Source of the DNA: Bog-756 sp963704585 | GTDB lineage: Bacteria; Actinomycetota; Acidimicrobiia; Acidimicrobiales; RAAP-2 | NCBI GenBank assembly: GCA_963704585.1 | Contig: OY969919.1 | Coordinates: forward strand, 1,612,001-1,676,000 | Length of the DNA stretch: 64,000 nt | Reading direction: 5' to 3' | Shown: positions 63,068 through 64,000 of the stretch, piece after piece | Layout: each line of letters starts with the position of its first letter | Numbering within the stretch: the first letter of the stretch is position 1 | Program-made: the position numbers and the translations under genes | The notes under the pieces: model-generated | The model's input: only the letters and a program-made list of their open reading frames with translations | Database searches by the model: none | Told to the model about the DNA's origin: nothing

Positions 63068-63415
63068 ATGACCCCCACCACCTCTGTGATCACCGCCCTG
63101 ACCATCATGATGGTCATGTGCGTCCTGGAACGACGACGGCCCACGTTCATTTTGGCGTTCGCCGTTGGCTGCGCGTCGTCGAGTACCTATGGCTTCTTTT
63201 CGGAAGTGTGGGCCTTCAAGGTGGCCGAGGCGATTTGGACGGTCTTCGCCTACACCCGTTCTGGGCGACCCACGGTGAGGTCCCCGTGTAGCCGCTGGCT
63301 ACGTCGGGGTCCGGTCGGTCCGGAGCACCCGGTGGGTCGCTCAGTGCCGTCGTTGCAGGATGGGGCTTTCGACCCTGGTTCGCCAGCAGCGAGAGATCGA
63401 CACTTGCCAATGTGA
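63068..63415 (+). CDS. small membrane protein, hypothetical
   Basis: A 115-codon ORF. Residues 1-68 look real: two hydrophobic segments (VITALTIMMVMCVLE, FILAFAVGCASSSTYGFF) and VAEAIWTVFAYTR, a pattern seen in short actinobacterial membrane proteins of about 65-70 residues. The remaining 47 residues look non-conserved, suggesting that a frameshift removed the natural stop. Its stop overlaps the acr3 GTG (GTGA). Confidence 0.5.
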   Translation: MTPTTSVITALTIMMVMCVLERRRPTFILAFAVGCASSSTYGFFSEVWAFKVAEAIWTVFAYTRSGRPTVRSPCSRWLRRGPVGPEHPVGRSVPSLQDGAFDPGSPAARDRHLPM

Positions 63416-64000
63416 GCTCCCTTCGCGAGGCGCCAGAAAGACCCGTACCGCACGGACCGGTGGTCGGTCGGCTCTCCCTGCTCGACCGGTTCTTGCCAGT
63501 GTGGATTGGGGCCGCGATGGCATTGGGCATCGTGCTGGGCCGGCTGTTCCCTCACCTCGACACCTGGCTTTCGACCGCGAACCTGGCGGGTACGAGCCTC
63601 CCGATCGCCATAGGTCTGCTCGTGATGATGTATCCAGTGCTCGCAAAGGTTCGCTACAGCGAGCTTGGTCGGGTCACCTCCAACCGTCGGCTCATGGTGC
63701 CGTCGCTCGTTCTGAACTGGGTCATCGGTCCAGCGGTCATGTTTGCCTTGGCCTGGTTGATGCTTCCCGACCTGCCTGAGTATCGCACTGGCCTCATCAT
63801 TGTCGGGATCGCCCGTTGCATCGCCATGGTGCTCATCTGGAACGACCTGGCCGGGGGGAACAGAGAAGCCGCCGCCGTGCTCGTTGCTCTGAACTCGCTT
63901 TTCCAGATCGTTGCCTTCGCGGCCCTCGCATATTTCTATCTGCACCTTCTGCCGGGTTGGCTGGGGCTGTCCACTGCCGCCGTACACGTCTCGATATGGG
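63412..64000 (+). CDS. acr3: ACR3-family arsenite efflux transporter (3' end outside window)
   Basis: An open frame of 196 codons from GTG 63412 to the window end. It reads RLSLLDRFLPVWIGAAMALG, then several transmembrane segments and the ACR3 signature GIARCIAMVLIWNDLAGGN with the conserved Cys136. It would export arsenite from the cytoplasm. GTG 63460 is an alternative start. Codon use (ATA, TTG, GTT, TTT, TAT) is less GC-biased than in the ribosomal block, suggesting transfer. No arsR or arsC is visible. Confidence 0.9.
   Translation, partial: MSSLREAPERPVPHGPVVGRLSLLDRFLPVWIGAAMALGIVLGRLFPHLDTWLSTANLAGTSLPIAIGLLVMMYPVLAKVRYSELGRVTSNRRLMVPSLVLNWVIGPAVMFALAWLMLPDLPEYRTGLIIVGIARCIAMVLIWNDLAGGNREAAAVLVALNSLFQIVAFAALAYFYLHLLPGWLGLSTAAVHVSIW

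Noticed and set aside
62917..63291. 124-codon ORF from TTG/ATG-like start after the IS110 transposase
   Set aside because: No recognisable family and it overlaps the more plausible membrane ORF at 63068 in another frame.

Overview
The window is very GC-rich, with G or C in almost every third codon position, and reads as a chromosomal segment of an actinobacterium (Actinomycetota). The basis is gene order plus gene types. The S10-spc-alpha ribosomal block runs on into rplM-rpsI-glmM-glmS-acpS-nnr-alr-udg-tsaE-tsaB-rimI-tsaD-groES-groEL, an order known from Actinomycetota. A mycobacterial-type two-gene succinate dehydrogenase (Sdh1 type), a GuaB3-type IMPDH-like protein, and sucCD close to purN-purH point the same way. 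An Acidimicrobiia-like lineage is a guess; the class cannot be settled from this sequence alone.

Layout. Positions 1-2533 (+) hold sdhA (5' end outside the window) and sdhB, followed by an SCP2-like protein and two small VOC proteins. Positions 3873-15900 (-) hold a methyltransferase, a lipoprotein with a phosphodiester-glycosidase-like domain, and a metabolic group: mdh, icd, metF, folD, purH, purN, a HAD phosphatase, sucD, sucC and a stand-alone B12-binding domain. With sdhAB this places much of the TCA cycle beside one-carbon and purine synthesis. Positions 16057-19217 (+) carry ubiA-dprE1-dprE2, the decaprenylphosphoryl-arabinose pathway; dprE1 is split by a one-base frameshift. Positions 19276-28918 (-) hold a rifampin phosphotransferase with a palindrome resembling the rifamycin-associated element upstream, a second phosphodiester-glycosidase-like protein, pcrA/uvrD, guaA and guaB3. 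A nudix hydrolase, a YbjQ-family protein and a small membrane protein follow.

Positions 30711-61080 are a near-continuous minus-strand run. It starts at a promoter at about 61080 with a structured leader, then passes through the ribosomal proteins, secY-adk-map, infA-rpmJ-rpsM-rpsK-rpsD-rpoA-rplQ, truA, rplM-rpsI, amino-sugar, alanine and t6A-tRNA genes, and groES-groEL behind a CIRCE operator. Coupled ATGA/GTGA overlaps are frequent. Several genes (mdh, icd, metF, purN, the B12 protein, the nudix gene, tsaD, udg, glmS) have a TANNNT -10 box only 6-9 bases before the start codon, which suggests leaderless mRNAs. L29, L22, S3 and L4 carry long C-terminal tails, most of them acidic. rpsJ, normally at the head of the S10 operon, is not in its usual place.

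Positions 61113-64000 are mobile or accessory DNA: the right end and istB 3' fragment of an IS21-family element, an intact IS110-family transposase whose roughly 280-base upstream non-coding region is a candidate bridge-RNA locus, a small membrane-protein ORF, and the start of an ACR3-type arsenite efflux gene that runs off the window. Codon use in the last gene is less GC-biased than elsewhere, consistent with transfer. No tRNA, rRNA or CRISPR was seen.
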